A stretch of DNA of 64,000 bases from Puccinellia tenuiflora (Eukaryota; Streptophyta; Magnoliopsida; Poales; Poaceae). Of the stretch, positions 42,480-54,286 are shown piece after piece. The position numbers and the translations under genes are program-made. Positions within the stretch are counted from its first letter, which is position 1, and every line of letters starts with the position of its first letter. The notes below the pieces were generated by a model. That model did no database searches, was not told the origin of the DNA, and saw only the letters and a program-made list of their open reading frames with translations. The stretch is from assembly GCA_012064385.1 (NCBI GenBank), contig QRDG01001369.1, positions 120,492 through 184,491 on the forward strand, read 5' to 3'.

Positions 42480-44573
42480 TGTGGACTAAAGGATAGTAGT
42501 GCTGCCCCCTCTCTCTTTTATATTTCTCTTTTTTTTATCGTGGCCTCCGTGGCTCTTTTAAATTTTCTCTCATTGGTCTCTTTTGGACTCTTTTATGTGG
42601 CCACTTTGGACTCTTTTCAATATGCTCATAGGTAAGGGCAACACTCTATTTTTACAAGATGATCATCACACTTTTGGTACTCATAACTCATAAGACTAAT
42701 ACATGATGTATAAAAGAAGATATGCATGATCGAGCGTAGTGTGGAAAAAATGTAGAACATGTGGCAAGCCACGCTGCACACTAACTCAATGATCAAGAAA
42801 ACTATATGATAATGAAGAACGACATCAAGTCATGTAATGTAATGATGGATGTTGCATGGCAATGTATCTCGGAACGGCTATGGAAATGCCGTGATAGGTA
42901 GGTATGGTGGCTGTTTTGAGGAAGATAGTTGGCTTATGTGTAGGAGAACAGGATGAAGTTCTCCCACGGAGTTGGATGTGCTCGCAAAGTATGCACCAAT
43001 CTCAATGTGAGAGAGGGCATTGCGCAGCACCGAAGAGGCTAGCAAAATATGGAAGTGGAAGTGCCAAAAACCAAAACTCAACAATGCATTTCGTATATTG
43101 CAAACAACTAGCAGTTTCAATGTTCCACAAATGGTTAGAGACACCCCGAGAGGGATCGTGGCGGCGACACAAGTGCCCTGTTGGCTTCCCCGACCGTTGC
43201 AGTAACTACCCACTAGGAACTTATTTTCAACTTAGTAGAATTCATGACACATTAGCATTGTTGACTTAGGTTGTTTAGTTCAGAAAAGTACGGCTCCACA
43301 CTTTAATAACACCTCTCCACTAATCAGCTCTAACATCATTAACCAACACATTTTAACCATTAGTTATTTTAGTGCCTCAAAACAATTGAAGGGTATCAAA
43401 TTATCCACATAGTGATCTACAAGACTATGCAGGTTTTTCTACTTCATACCACTACCACATGCATAGCATTTTTCCGATCTAACACATTAACCAAGCAACC
43501 AAAACAACTCTCCAACAAATATAAGTGAAGAACAAGAGAGTTTAACTTAACAACTAGCAGCTCTAAACAAGATAAAAGCTAAAAGCGAGAGCTTACTAGA
43601 AAACAGACAGTAGCTAAGAATACTCAAAAAGATATAAGCGAAGCAAAAGAGTATTCAAACGAAAAAGCGGAGCGTGTCTCTCTCCCACACAAATAAAGTT
43701 AGGATCCAACAAAGATATGACTAGCAAACAAACAAACAAAACTGAAAGTTAAAAGACGCTCCAAGCATAGCACATAATATGTAAAGTGATAAAAACGAAG
43801 TTCAACGAAGACGACCTTATGATAGTCGATGAAGATGAGGGGATGCCTTGGGCATCCCCAAGCTTTGACTCTTGATAGTTCTTGATATTCAGAGGGGGTG
43901 CCATGGGGGAATCCCCAAGCTTGAGCTGTGATCCATCCTCGATTTCTTCATATTCCTCTCCTTTGGAACTTAAAAACTCACTTCACACAAAACTTCTCAT
44001 AATTTGATTAGAGGGTTAGTGCTCATAAATTAAAATGCACATGTGTTCAACTCATGAAAAATTGCAAACCAACTTCATTAAAAATTAGCTACTGTTTACT
44101 AAGCCTCAATGTGGCACTCTACCCCTAGAGTATCACATATGACAATGGTAAAGAGACAAATGCAAAATAAAAGCAGAATCTGTCAAAATCTGAACAGTCT
44201 GTAAGATCGAATTTTTCGAGGCACTTCTGCAGGTCAAATCAAAAAAATTAAAACTAACGAAAGATAGAAAATAGCATCAGACTTGCTTTCAAAAATTATC
44301 AGAAAAATATAAAATTCTGGAGAGATTTTAGGATTTTCGTGCAACAGGTGCACAAAATCTGTTTTTGGAGAGCAACACAATACCTCACACTTTCAATGCA
44401 TTAGAGGCTAAACTTGGCACAAAAAACCAAAAGAAGAAGATACAATGAAGTTTCTACAGAGTTAATAACTTCATGACTCAAGAAAATCAAAAAGCAAACT
44501 GAAAATAAAAGATGGGTTGCCTCCCAACAAGCGCTTTTCTTTAACGCCTTTTAGCTAGGCGCAATGCCAAATA
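42480..44573 (-). other. Non-coding 3' interior of element A
   Basis: About 2.1 kb without a frame. It starts with a conserved block just after the gag stop (about 44520-44573) and has paired hairpins at 43843-43925. Much of it matches copies B (50300-51400) and C (54290-55150). Confidence 0.65.
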
Positions 44574-46505
44574 TCAAGTTTTTTTGGAGGCCTTTGCAAC
44601 ATCAAGAGCATAGCTTGACCTTATGATTGATTCAAAAGGAAACTTCTTTCTCTTTCTAGGGAAGTGTTCCATACCTTTTTTAAGGGGGAACTGAAACCTT
44701 ATATTTCCCTCTTTCATATCAATAATAGCACCAACAGTTCTCAAAAACGGTCTTCCCAAAATAATAGGACAAGAAGCATTGCACTCAATATCCATAACAA
44801 TAAAATCAACGGGAACATAATTATCATTAACAAAAATAAGGACATCATCAACTCTACCCAAAGGTTTCTTTTTAGAAGAATCAGCAAGATGAACAATTAA
44901 ATAGCACTCTTCCAAAGGATTTAAATCAAGCATATTATAGAAACTTTTAGGCATAACAGAAACACTTGCACCAAGATCACATAAAGCATTGCAATCAAAG
45001 TCATTTATTTTCATCTTAATAGTGGGTTCCCAACCATCTTCTAACTTCCTAGGGATAGAGGTTTCAAGCTTTAGTTTTTCTTCCCTAGCCTTGATAAGAG
45101 CATCGGTAATGTGTTTGGTAAAGGCAAGATTTATTTTACTAGCATCCGGTGTCTTAGCAAGTTTTTGTATGAACTTAATGACTTCAGTAAGATTGCAATT
45201 ATCAAAATCAATTTCATCATCTTTAAATAAACTAGGAGGATCCTCTTTAGTGGTTTGGATAGTATAAACTTTAACAGTTTTCCTATTCATTTCAGCAATT
45301 CTAGCTTCTTCAGCCTCTCTAGCCCACCTAGCTTTCAAGAGAGCCATCATCCTTTCATTTTCATTAATTTGAAGAGAGATAGCGTTTAAAGATTCAGTAT
45401 GTTTGTATTGATTTGGAGTGGTTCTAATTTTCAAAATTTCAACATCATGAGCAAGAACGTCTACTTTAGAGACTAGACTATCCAGTTTTTCCAACTTCTC
45501 TTCAACAGTTTTGTTAAAAGCTTTTTGCGAAGTGATAAATTCCTTTAAAACATTTTCAAGATCAGAGGACACATTCTTATTAGGATTATAAGAATTACCA
45601 TAGGAATTACCATAAAAGTTGCCATTATTGGGAGGATAAGGCTTATAGTTGTTACTACCAAAATTATTTCGATAAGCATTATTGTTGAAGTTGTTTCTAT
45701 TAAGAAAATTAACATCAACTTGATCCTTTTCTTGGGAAATTAATGAAGCAAGTGGAACATTATTAGGATCAATATTGGACTGATTGGTAGCAAGCATAGA
45801 CATAATCATATCAACCTTATCACTCAAAGAGGAGATTTTCTCAACAGAATTTACCTTCTTACCACTTGGAGCTCGTTCGGTGTGCCATTGTGAATAATTT
45901 GTCATCATCTCATCCAAGAGTTTAGTTGCTGCACCTAATGTTGTGGACATGAAGGTGCCTCCCGCGGCCTAGTCCAAAAGGTTCCTTGAAGAAAAATTCA
46001 AACCTGCATAAAAAGTCTGGATAACCATCCACATAGTTAATCCATGCGTGGGACAATTCTTAACCATAGATTTCATTCTCTCCCAAGCTTTAGCAACATG
46101 TTCATTATCAAATTGTCTAAAGTTCATAATGTTACTCCTTAGTTGTATGATTTTAGCAGGTGGATAATATTTTCCAATAAAAGCATCTTTGCATTTAATC
46201 CAAGAATCAATGCTATTTTTAGGCAAAGACAATAACCATTCTTTTGCTCTCCCTCTCAAAGAGAAAGGGAAAAGTTTCAGTTTTATGATGTCACTTTCTA
46301 CCTCTTTATACTTTTGCATATCACATAACTCAACAGAGTTATTTAAATGAGAGGCGGCATCATCAGTACTAGCACCAGAAAATTGCTCTTTCATAACAAG
46401 ATTTAGCAAGGCAGGTTTAATTTCATAAGATTCCGCTTTAGTAGCGGGTGGAGCAATTGGAGAGCATATGAAATCATTGTTATTAGTGTTAGTAAGGTCA
46501 CACAC
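44574..46505 (-). pseudogene. Athila-type gag and protease (element A)
   Basis: One reading frame with a single stop (minus TAG at 45971-45969), giving 178- and 458-residue parts. The first holds the gag capsid domain (KLFPFSLRGRAKEWLLSLP, WIKCKDAFIGKYYPPAKI, LRSNIMNFRQFDNEHVAKAW). The second continues gag, then an Asn/Tyr/Gly-rich stretch, a coiled coil and a retropepsin-like domain: NDFDCNALCDLGASVSVMPK, where DLG replaces DTG, and CPIILGRPFLRTVGAIIDMK. The frame ends at 44574 with no pol after it. This layout is known in non-autonomous Triticeae Athila relatives. A conserved structured block follows the stop. Confidence 0.88.
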
Positions 46506-46692
46506 TTGGTGTTTTCAGTAGAAGACATAACGATAAGATAAAATAACAAGACAGGAATAAAGACTACACTAATTTTTTGGGGTTTTATAATTTTGAAACA
46601 TGAAAATAAACTAAACGAGACATAAAGCAAGCAAGACAAAAACAAAGTAAAGAGATTGAGGGTATGATACTCCCCTTGCTGTAGCTCCAAAG

Positions 46693-46710
46693 TCCCCGGC
46701 AACAGCGCCA
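46693..46710 (-). other. Primer-binding site of element A
   Basis: The minus strand reads TGGCGCTGTTGCCGGGGA, the Athila-type PBS with one change from the common TGGCGCCGTTGCCGGGGA. Confidence 0.88.
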
Positions 46711-49700
46711 GAAAAGAGCTTGCTGCTGTATTAAAATAAGTTGGGTGGTGCCCCAAGCGAAGGCGGAATTGCAGCTAGTAGCAATTTTCCCTCGTTTAAC
46801 GAACCGAGGTTTATCGAACCAGTAGGACTTTGAAATCAACAACGAGGTGAATGTTGAAGATCTCTGGCGCTTGACCTTCAACAGACGTGGACCTGCACAT
46901 ACTCAACCAAAATACTTTGCCCCCAACGGCAGAAAGGTTGTCAATCTTTCCGGTCTCACAGAAAACAAAGCGGTTAATTGTATGATGAAATAGATAAAGG
47001 GAAAATCTAATCATAGGGCGCCCTATATTTGGCGAATCTGTAGAACACTTTGTATGTCGTTGATAAGCAAATCTATGGTTGAGATGCATGGAGACCAATT
47101 CAACTCAGGTTGTTCACGTTTAAGTGTTTGGAAAAGACAAAATTGATGATGTCATCCCGTATTAAATACGAAATTCAAAACTTTAAAATGTTTTGTAGCT
47201 CAAACTGTTCATACGATTTCTGATCCATTTTCACTGTTAGACTAGTCGCGTCGAGATCTTCAAAACTAGATCCCATATTGATATGTTCCGACGATATTTT
47301 TTTCGGACCCAAAAGTTACCAACCTCATAACATATAAGTTACCAGGCTTTAATACATAAGTTACCAACCCGAAAAAAGTCTTTGTGGAGGCTATTTAGCA
47401 TGCATGCAGAAAAAGACAAAACTAATGACATCATCCGCATTAAATGCAAAATTCAAAAACTTTCGTAGCTCAAACCGTTTATCCGATTTACGATCTGTTT
47501 TCACCGTTGGGCTCGTCGCGTCAAGATCTTCGAAACTAGATCCCATGTTGATATCTTCTGATAAATTATTTTTCGGACCTGAAAGTTACCAACCTCATAA
47601 CAAGTAAGTTACCTACCTCATAACATGTAAGTTACCCACCTGTAGTGAGAGAGTTACCACCCAGTACTGAAGATGTTACCCACTTTAGACTGATAGAGTT
47701 CCCACACTAGACTGATGGAGTTACCACCCGGTATTGATGGGGTTACCCCTCAGTAATGATGGCGTTATGCACCTACACTAAAGAAGTTATCCACCCAATA
47801 GTGATAGAGTTACCCACCCATTAGTAATGGAGTTACCTATCCTAAACTGATAGAGTGACGAAACCAATAGTGATGGAGTTACCCACACATTAGTGATGGA
47901 GTTACCCACCCTAGACTGATTGATTTACTATCCTATACTAAATGAGTTACCCACCCTAAACCGATGGCGATACCCACACTAAATTGATAGAGTTACCACC
48001 TAGTAGAGATGGAGTTACCCACCCTAAACCGACGGAGTTACTCCCTCTCTAGACCGATGAAGTTACAATCCATTATATAGCGTAGGTGGTAATTTGCATA
48101 CTACAGCCTGGTAACTTTACGTGTTAGTCGTTGGTAACTTTCGGGTCAAAAAATAATATCGTCGGAACATATCAATATGGGAGCTAGTTTTGAAGATCTC
48201 GACGCGACTAGTCTAACGGTAAAAACGGATTATAAGTCGGATGAACGGTTTGAGTTACAAAACATTTTGAATTCTCGGATTTCACATTAAATGCGGAATG
48301 ATATCATCAATTTTGTCATTTAGTGTATGCATGCAAACATATGTTAACATCTCGTGACTTTGGATGGATTAAGACAAAAAAATTCCTAATGTCCTATGAT
48401 TATGCTAAATATAAGGCGCCCTATACATAGTCGGGTCCATAGATAAAATATGAAAAGTGACCAGAGGAATAATGATAATTAAAATCAAGTAAATGAGATT
48501 GTAAACGATGTAAAAAGATGGACCGGGGGCCATGGGTTCACTAGTGGAGTCTCTCAAGTAAATAAAATATGTATGTGATGGGTGAACGAATTACAGCTAG
48601 GCAATTGACAAGATCATGACTCAAACCCAATTTAGTTATGACAAAAAGGACGGTAATATTTATGGAGTCATCACGACAAGAAACAAAGACCATTGAGTCC
48701 AACTGCATCTTTGTCTAAGAAGTCCACCATGGGATCGCTATCCAGCCTGTCACCCAACAGTATTAAGTTGCAAGCAACAGACAATTGCATTAAGTAAAGT
48801 GCATGAAGTAAGCAATACTAATATCAAAATAGACATTAACACCGTTGTTTTACCCTTAGTAGCAACAGCACACTCTCGCCCTTAGACGTTTCTGTCGCTC
48901 GTGCCCAGGAACAAAAGGGGGCATGAACCCACTATCTAGCATAAATACCCTCTCTTAGAGATACACACAATCACTTGGCCAAAGTAACTACGCACATAGA
49001 AGAGTATGCAAGGACATAAATTACTCATATAAGAATCATGCACAATCTGAACATAACTTCATAATCCATCGGATCCCAGCAAACACATCACATAGCATTA
49101 CAATAATCGATCTTGATCATGTTAGGCAGCTCACAAGATCATAAGACATGAAGCACAAGAGAGAGAGACTACCAACTAGCTACTGCCATGGACCCGTAGT
49201 CCAAGGTGAGACTACTCAAAAATCATCCCGGAGGAAGGCATGACGATGAAGAGCCCTTCGGGATCGATCTCCCCTTTGGCAGAGTGCCGGGATCAGCTTC
49301 AGATTGGACCCCGAACTAGGGTTTTCGGTGACGGCGCGTCGGGTTCGAGTTTCTGGAAAATAATGGCTGCCTCGATGTTTTTAGGTTTAATGTGAATTTA
49401 TAGGCGTCGGAGGGGGCCGAGGAGGTGCCCCATGGGCAGGGGTGGTCCCCACCCGCGGGTGACCCCCAGGCCGTGGCAGGAGGCCGCCCCTGGCATGTGG
49501 GTGGCCCCCAGGGCTGCCCTTTGGTGTCCTGGTGCCTTCCGTCGAGTAAAAATTCCCCGTAAATTTTCGTCCAATTCCGAGAAGATTTCCAGAAGTAAAT
49601 TTCTGAAACAAAAAGACAGCAGAAACAGGGAACTGGCACTTGGCATCTTGTCAAAAGGTTAGTCCGACAAAATGCATAAAAATGATTTAAATGACAGAAA

Positions 49701-49770
49701 AAATATGTGACAATATCACAAAACTAGCATGGATCACTCAAAAAATTATAGATACGTTTGAGACGTATCA
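46711..49770 (-). repeat. 5' LTR of element A, interrupted by a MULE
   Basis: It starts (minus) TGATACGTCTCAAACGTATC at 49770 and reaches the PBS at 46710. After removing the MULE and one TSD it is about 1.6 kb. A TATA-like box (minus TATAAAT) lies at 49396-49402. The neighbourhood is closely similar to copy B's LTR. Confidence 0.88.
46999..48438. mobile_element. Non-coding Mutator-like element with internal inverted arms and minisatellite
   Basis: 1440 bases flanked by the 9-base duplication ATAGATAAA (46990-46998 and 48439-48447); the related LTR of element B has one copy. Terminal inverted repeats of about 35 bases share the core TATAGGGCGCC with a following TATATTT. A 9-base TSD is the Mutator hallmark. 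Inside are a roughly 220-base arm (about 47128-47345), a direct copy (about 47396-47615) and an inverted copy (about 48100-48350). Between them lies a minisatellite of about 18 units near 23 bases (GTTACCCACCCTAAACTGAT-like, 47616-48080). No transposase is encoded; it would move only with one supplied elsewhere. Confidence 0.85.
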
Positions 49771-51399
49771 ATACCCAGAGTCAATGCTAGATGTTTGCTT
49801 TGGTGGAGATAGAAGGAAAAGGAAACTGACTCAACATTAAAAGTAAAAGAAAGGCCCTTCGCACAGGGAAGCAGGGATTAGTCATGTGCTAGAGCTTTTT
49901 ATTTTTATGAAGCAGAAGTAAAACAATTTTGAGACATGCATGCTTTTGTCAACGACTTCACAACAGAGAAGCTATCTAGCCCCCCATAACAAGCAAGGCT
50001 TTTAAACTTGTGAGAGCAGCTAGTTTTTAGAGAAGCGAGTACGCTCCTCTTTCTCCTTGGTTTCACCACTGTCCAATGTTTAGAGCCGATTTCTCAGATT
50101 TTCATTGCGCGGAGGAAAATGGTGAGTTATATTTATATTTTTGCTTAAGCTTCTCTCGGGTTGATTCAAGTGAAGACGTAATCCATCGACACCGGGTGAA
50201 AGGGGGAAAATGACGTTGCTCGTCATGAGTTATATCTAGCTCTCCACTGCTCCCTCATGAGCTTAAAAACAGAGGCACAAAAAGGAGTATTTTGAATTTT
50301 TAAATATAGCACATGACAAATTTACTTGGAATGGCAAGAAATACCATGCATAGGTAGATATGGTGGACTCAGCTGGCAAGATAGTTTGGCTTTGGGATTT
50401 GGATGCACGAGTGAACCATACACTCAATACGAATTTTTTGGCTTAGCAAAGAAGGTATCTGAAGCAAACATCTAACATTAACCGGTAACAGAGTAACATA
50501 AGATATTAGTCAATCATAACCATAAAAGCTCCACACCGTCTCCCTTGTTGACCAAACAATTCTTTTGATGGAAAGATTAGCTTAATGAATTAATAACTAC
50601 GAAACACCACACAATTTCAAGCTTTTAACAGTATTTCTTTACTAATCAATTCCACTCAAATAACCAGCAAGTTTAAGCATTCATCTTAATATCTCAAAAC
50701 AAATGAGAAGTATCAAGTATCCACACAATGATCTACAATACTATGCAGGCTTTCATTTCATTCCACTATCACATGAATAGCATTTTGTCACTTTGACAAT
50801 TCAAGCAATTTATCAATAACAACTCTCTAACAAATATAAGTGAAGAACAAGAGAGTTTAACTTAACAACTAGCAGCTCTAAACAAGATAAAATCTAAGAG
50901 CGAGAGCTTACTAGAAAACAAACAGTAGCTAAGAATACTCAACAAAATATAAGCGAAGCACGGGAGTATTCAAACGAAAAAGCGGAGCGTGTCTTCCTAC
51001 CACACAAACAAAGCAGGGATCCAACAAGCATATGACCAGCAAACAAACAAACAAAACTGAAAGTAAAAAGACGCTCCAAGCATAGCACATAATATGTAAA
51101 GTGATAAAAACTTAGTTCAACGAAGACGACCTCATGATAATCGATGAAGAAGGGGGAATGCCTTGGGCATCCCCAAGCTTTGACGCTTGATGGATCTTGA
51201 TATTCAGAGGGGGTGCCATGGGGGCATCCCCAAGCTTGAGCTCTGATCCATCTTCGATTTCTTCATTATCCTCTCCTTTGGAACTTAAAAACTCTCTTCA
51301 CACAAAACTTCTCATAAACTGATTAGAGGGTTAGTGCTCATAAATAAAAAATGCACATGTGTTCAACTCAACACAAATTAGAAGCAACTTTATTAGGCA

Positions 51400-52059
51400 T
51401 TAGGACTATGAGAATAACAAAGAGGATAATCAAATAAGTCTCCAAAATTCATAGTATCGAAAACCATTCTAGGCATAGTTGACATCATTGAACCAATATC
51501 ACAATAAGCAAGGATCCTTCTATCATTTATTTCAATAGGAATAAAGGTTCCCAATCTCCATCTATTTCAATAATTTGATAATTTTTAGAATTCTCCTCTA
51601 TTCCATTTAAATTTAGATCACACAAAATATTTTCTATTTTATCCAATCTATCAAGTATTCCATCAGTTTTCTCATTCATGGAAAAACAACCAAACCATTT
51701 ATAATTCTAAGAGATTCCAATTCATCAATTTCAAGAAAGTCTCCTCCAGTAATAACGTCCAAGGCATGCTTACATGCATTGGACAGTCCATAGTAAAAGC
51801 ATCTCAGTAAAACACACATAGCAAGCATGGGTTGGATCTTTTGATGTAATTCCGAAATTCTATCCCAAGCATTTTCAAAACTTTCTCCACCCTTTTGTTT
51901 GAAGGTGAAGAATTCAGCCAAGAGAGTCATATCAAGAGTGGTAAAGCTAGACAATACGATAAAGCAAAATAACAAGACCGGAATAAAGACTACACTAATT
52001 TTGTTGGGTTTTAAAATTTTGCAACAAGAAAATAAGCTAACGAGAAATAAAACAAGCAA
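51400..52059 (-). pseudogene. Compact gag/protease remnant of element B
   Basis: The intact part (52059-51676) encodes a gag capsid end: LAEFFTFKQKGGESFENAWD, KIQPMLAMCVLLRCFYYGL and ACKHALDVITGGDFLEID. After a stop the minus strand continues as a coiled-coil piece (about 51660-51570) and, after a frameshift, a retropepsin-like fragment (YCDIGSMMSTMPRMVFDTM, ending about 51400). It is much shorter than element A's gag/protease, so this is a distinct, deleted version. No pol is present. Confidence 0.68.
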
Positions 52060-52116
52060 GACAAAACAAAATAAAGTGATTGAGAGTATGAGACTCCCCT
52101 TCCTGTAGCTCTAAGA

Positions 52117-52134
52117 TCCCCAGCAATGGCGCCA
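52117..52134 (-). other. Primer-binding site of element B
   Basis: The minus strand reads TGGCGCCATTGCTGGGGA, a diverged Athila-type PBS next to the LTR. Confidence 0.85.
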
Positions 52135-53745
52135 GAAAAGAGTTTGATTGCTAGTGATGAAGAGTTGGGTGGTGCCCCAAGCGAAGGCGGAGATGTAGCA
52201 AGCAGCAGTTTTCCCTCAATAACGAACCGAGGTTTATTGAACCAGTAGGACCTTGAAATCAACAACAAAGTGAATGTTGAAGATCTCTGGCGCTTAATCT
52301 TCAACAGACGTGGACCTGCACACACTCAACCAAAATACTTTGCCCCCAACGGTGGAAAGGTTGTCAATCTTTCCGGTCTCGCAGAAAACAAAGCGGTTAA
52401 TTGTATAGTGAAATAGACAAAATATGAAAATGGACCAGTGGAGTAATGATGATGAAAAGTGATGAATAAAGGTTGCAATTAATGTCAAAAGATGGATCGG
52501 GGGCCATGGGTTCACTAGTGGAGTCTCTCAAGTAAATAGAACAATCATATGATGGGTAAACAAATTACAGCTGGGCAATTAACAAGATTATAACACAAAC
52601 TTAATCTAGCTATGACAAAGAGAACATGATAATATTTAAGTAGGCATCACGACAATGAACAAAGACCGTTGAGTCCAACTGCATCTTTGTCTAAAAGTCC
52701 ACCGTGGGATCGCTATCCAGCCTGTCACGCATCGGTATTAAGTTGCAAGCAACATACATTTGTATTAAGTAAAGCGCATGAAGTAAGCAATATTAAATAT
52801 CAAAATAGACTTTAACACCGCTGTTTTACCCTTAGTAGCAACAGCACACCCTCGCCCTTAGACGTTTCTGTCACTCGTGCCCAGAAACAAAAGGGGGCAT
52901 GAACCCACTATCTAACATAAATACCCTCTCTTGGAGATACACACAATCACTTGGCCAAAGTAACTACGCACATCGGAGAGTATGCAAGAACATAAATCAA
53001 CATATAAGAATCATGCACAATCTGATCATAACTTTATAATCCATCGGATCCCAGCAAACACATCACATAGCATTACAATAATCGATCTTGATCATGTTAG
53101 GCAACTCACAAGATCATAAGAGATGAAGCACAAGAGAGAGAGACTACCAACTAGCTACTGCCATGGACCCAAGGTCCAAGGTGGGACTACTCACAAATCA
53201 TCCCGGAGGAAGGCATGGCGATGAGGAGCCCTCTGGGATCGATCTCCCCTCCGACAGAGTGCCGGGATCTGCTTCAGAATCACCCCCGAACTAGGGTTTG
53301 AGATGACGGCGCATCGGAATGACTTCTCTGAAAAATAATGGCCGCCCCGTCGTTTTTAGGTTAATTGTGATTTTATAGGCGTCGGAGGGGGCCGAGGCGG
53401 AGCCCAGGGGGCAGGGGCGGGCCTCACCAGCGGGTCCTAGGGTGGCCCGCGGCCGCCACCCACCTCTGGCCCCTAGGTGGCCTCCAGGCTTCCCTTTGGT
53501 CCCCAGGTGTCTTCCGTCGCATAAAAAATCTCCGTAAATTTTCAGCGCAATCCGACGATATTTTCGGTGGTGGACTTTCTGAAATACAAAAACAGCAAAA
53601 ACAAGAAACTGGCACTAGGCATCTTGTCAATAGGTTACTCCGACAAAATGCATAAAAATGATTAACACGGTAATAAAAACATGTGACGACATCACAAAAC
53701 TAGCATGGATCAATCAAAAATTATAGATATGTTTGACACGTATCA
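52135..53745 (-). repeat. 5' LTR of element B
   Basis: About 1.6 kb, starting (minus) TGATACGTGTCAAACATATC. It is similar along its length to the LTR of element A without the MULE. A TATA-like box (minus TATAAAA) lies at 53371-53377. Confidence 0.87.
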
Positions 53746-54286
53746 CACATCACTGATGCTCTTATCAAAGCTCGGGAAGAAAAGCTCCAACTAGAAACCT
53801 CAATTCGAAGAAAATTACAAGATGGTTGGGAGCCTATTATTAAGATGAAATAAATGACTTTGATTGCAATGTTTTGTGTGATCTTGGTGTAAGTGTTTCT
53901 ATTATGTCTAAAAGTTTTATGATATGCTTGATTTGAAGCCTTTTGAAGAATGTTATTTAAATGTGCACCTTGCCGATTCTTCTAAAAAGAAACCCTTGGG
54001 AAGAGTTGATGATGTCCTTGTTGTTGTTATTAATAACAACTATGTTCCTGTTGATTTTATTGTCAAGGATATTGAATGCAATGCTTCTTGTCCTATTATT
54101 TTGGGAAGACCGTTTTGGAGGACTGTTGGTGCTATCATTGATATGAAAGAGGGAAACATAAGGTTTCAGTTTCCCCTTACAAAAGGGACGGAACACTTCC
54201 CTAAAAAGATAATGAATCTACCTTTTGAATCAATAATAAGGTCTACCTATGCTCTTGATGTTGCCAAAGGCTCTGAAAAAACTTGA
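53746..54286 (+). pseudogene. Gag/protease 3' end of element C
   Basis: It opens with HITDALIKAREEKLQLETSI and matches the C-terminal half of element A's gag/protease on the other strand. Small indels near 53850 and 53920 shift the frame around the DLG active-site region. From 53924 a 120-residue frame is clean (MLDLKPFEECYLNVHLADSS, CPIILGRPFWRTVGAIIDMK) to the stop at 54286. Confidence 0.85.

Larger units (their letters stand above)
42418..49770 (-). mobile_element. Athila-lineage element A (Sabrina/WHAM-like), 3' truncated
   Basis: Minus-oriented Gypsy element. It has a 5' LTR (49770 to about 46711, starting TGATACGTCTCAAACG), an Athila-type PBS (46693-46710), gag plus protease (46505-44574) and a non-coding interior to about 42418-42480. 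No RT or integrase is seen between protease and the truncated end, so it is non-autonomous. The 3' LTR is missing. The LTR contains a 1440-base MULE (46999-48438); subtracting it leaves an LTR of about 1.6 kb, the same as copy B. Confidence 0.85.
49771..53745 (-). mobile_element. Athila-lineage element B, truncated by element A
   Basis: Minus-oriented. It has a 5' LTR (53745 to about 52135), a PBS (52134-52117), a compact gag/protease remnant (about 52059-51400) and a non-coding interior to 49771, where element A's LTR begins. The 3' LTR is lost. On the right the LTR end at 53745 is followed by CACAT (53746-53750) in the gag of element C, the expected 5-base target site, but the partner copy is not visible. 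Confidence 0.82.

Noticed and set aside
47616..48080. Short regular repeats as a CRISPR or satellite
   Set aside because: Units are about 23 bases with no spacers and lie inside a MULE; treated as an internal minisatellite.
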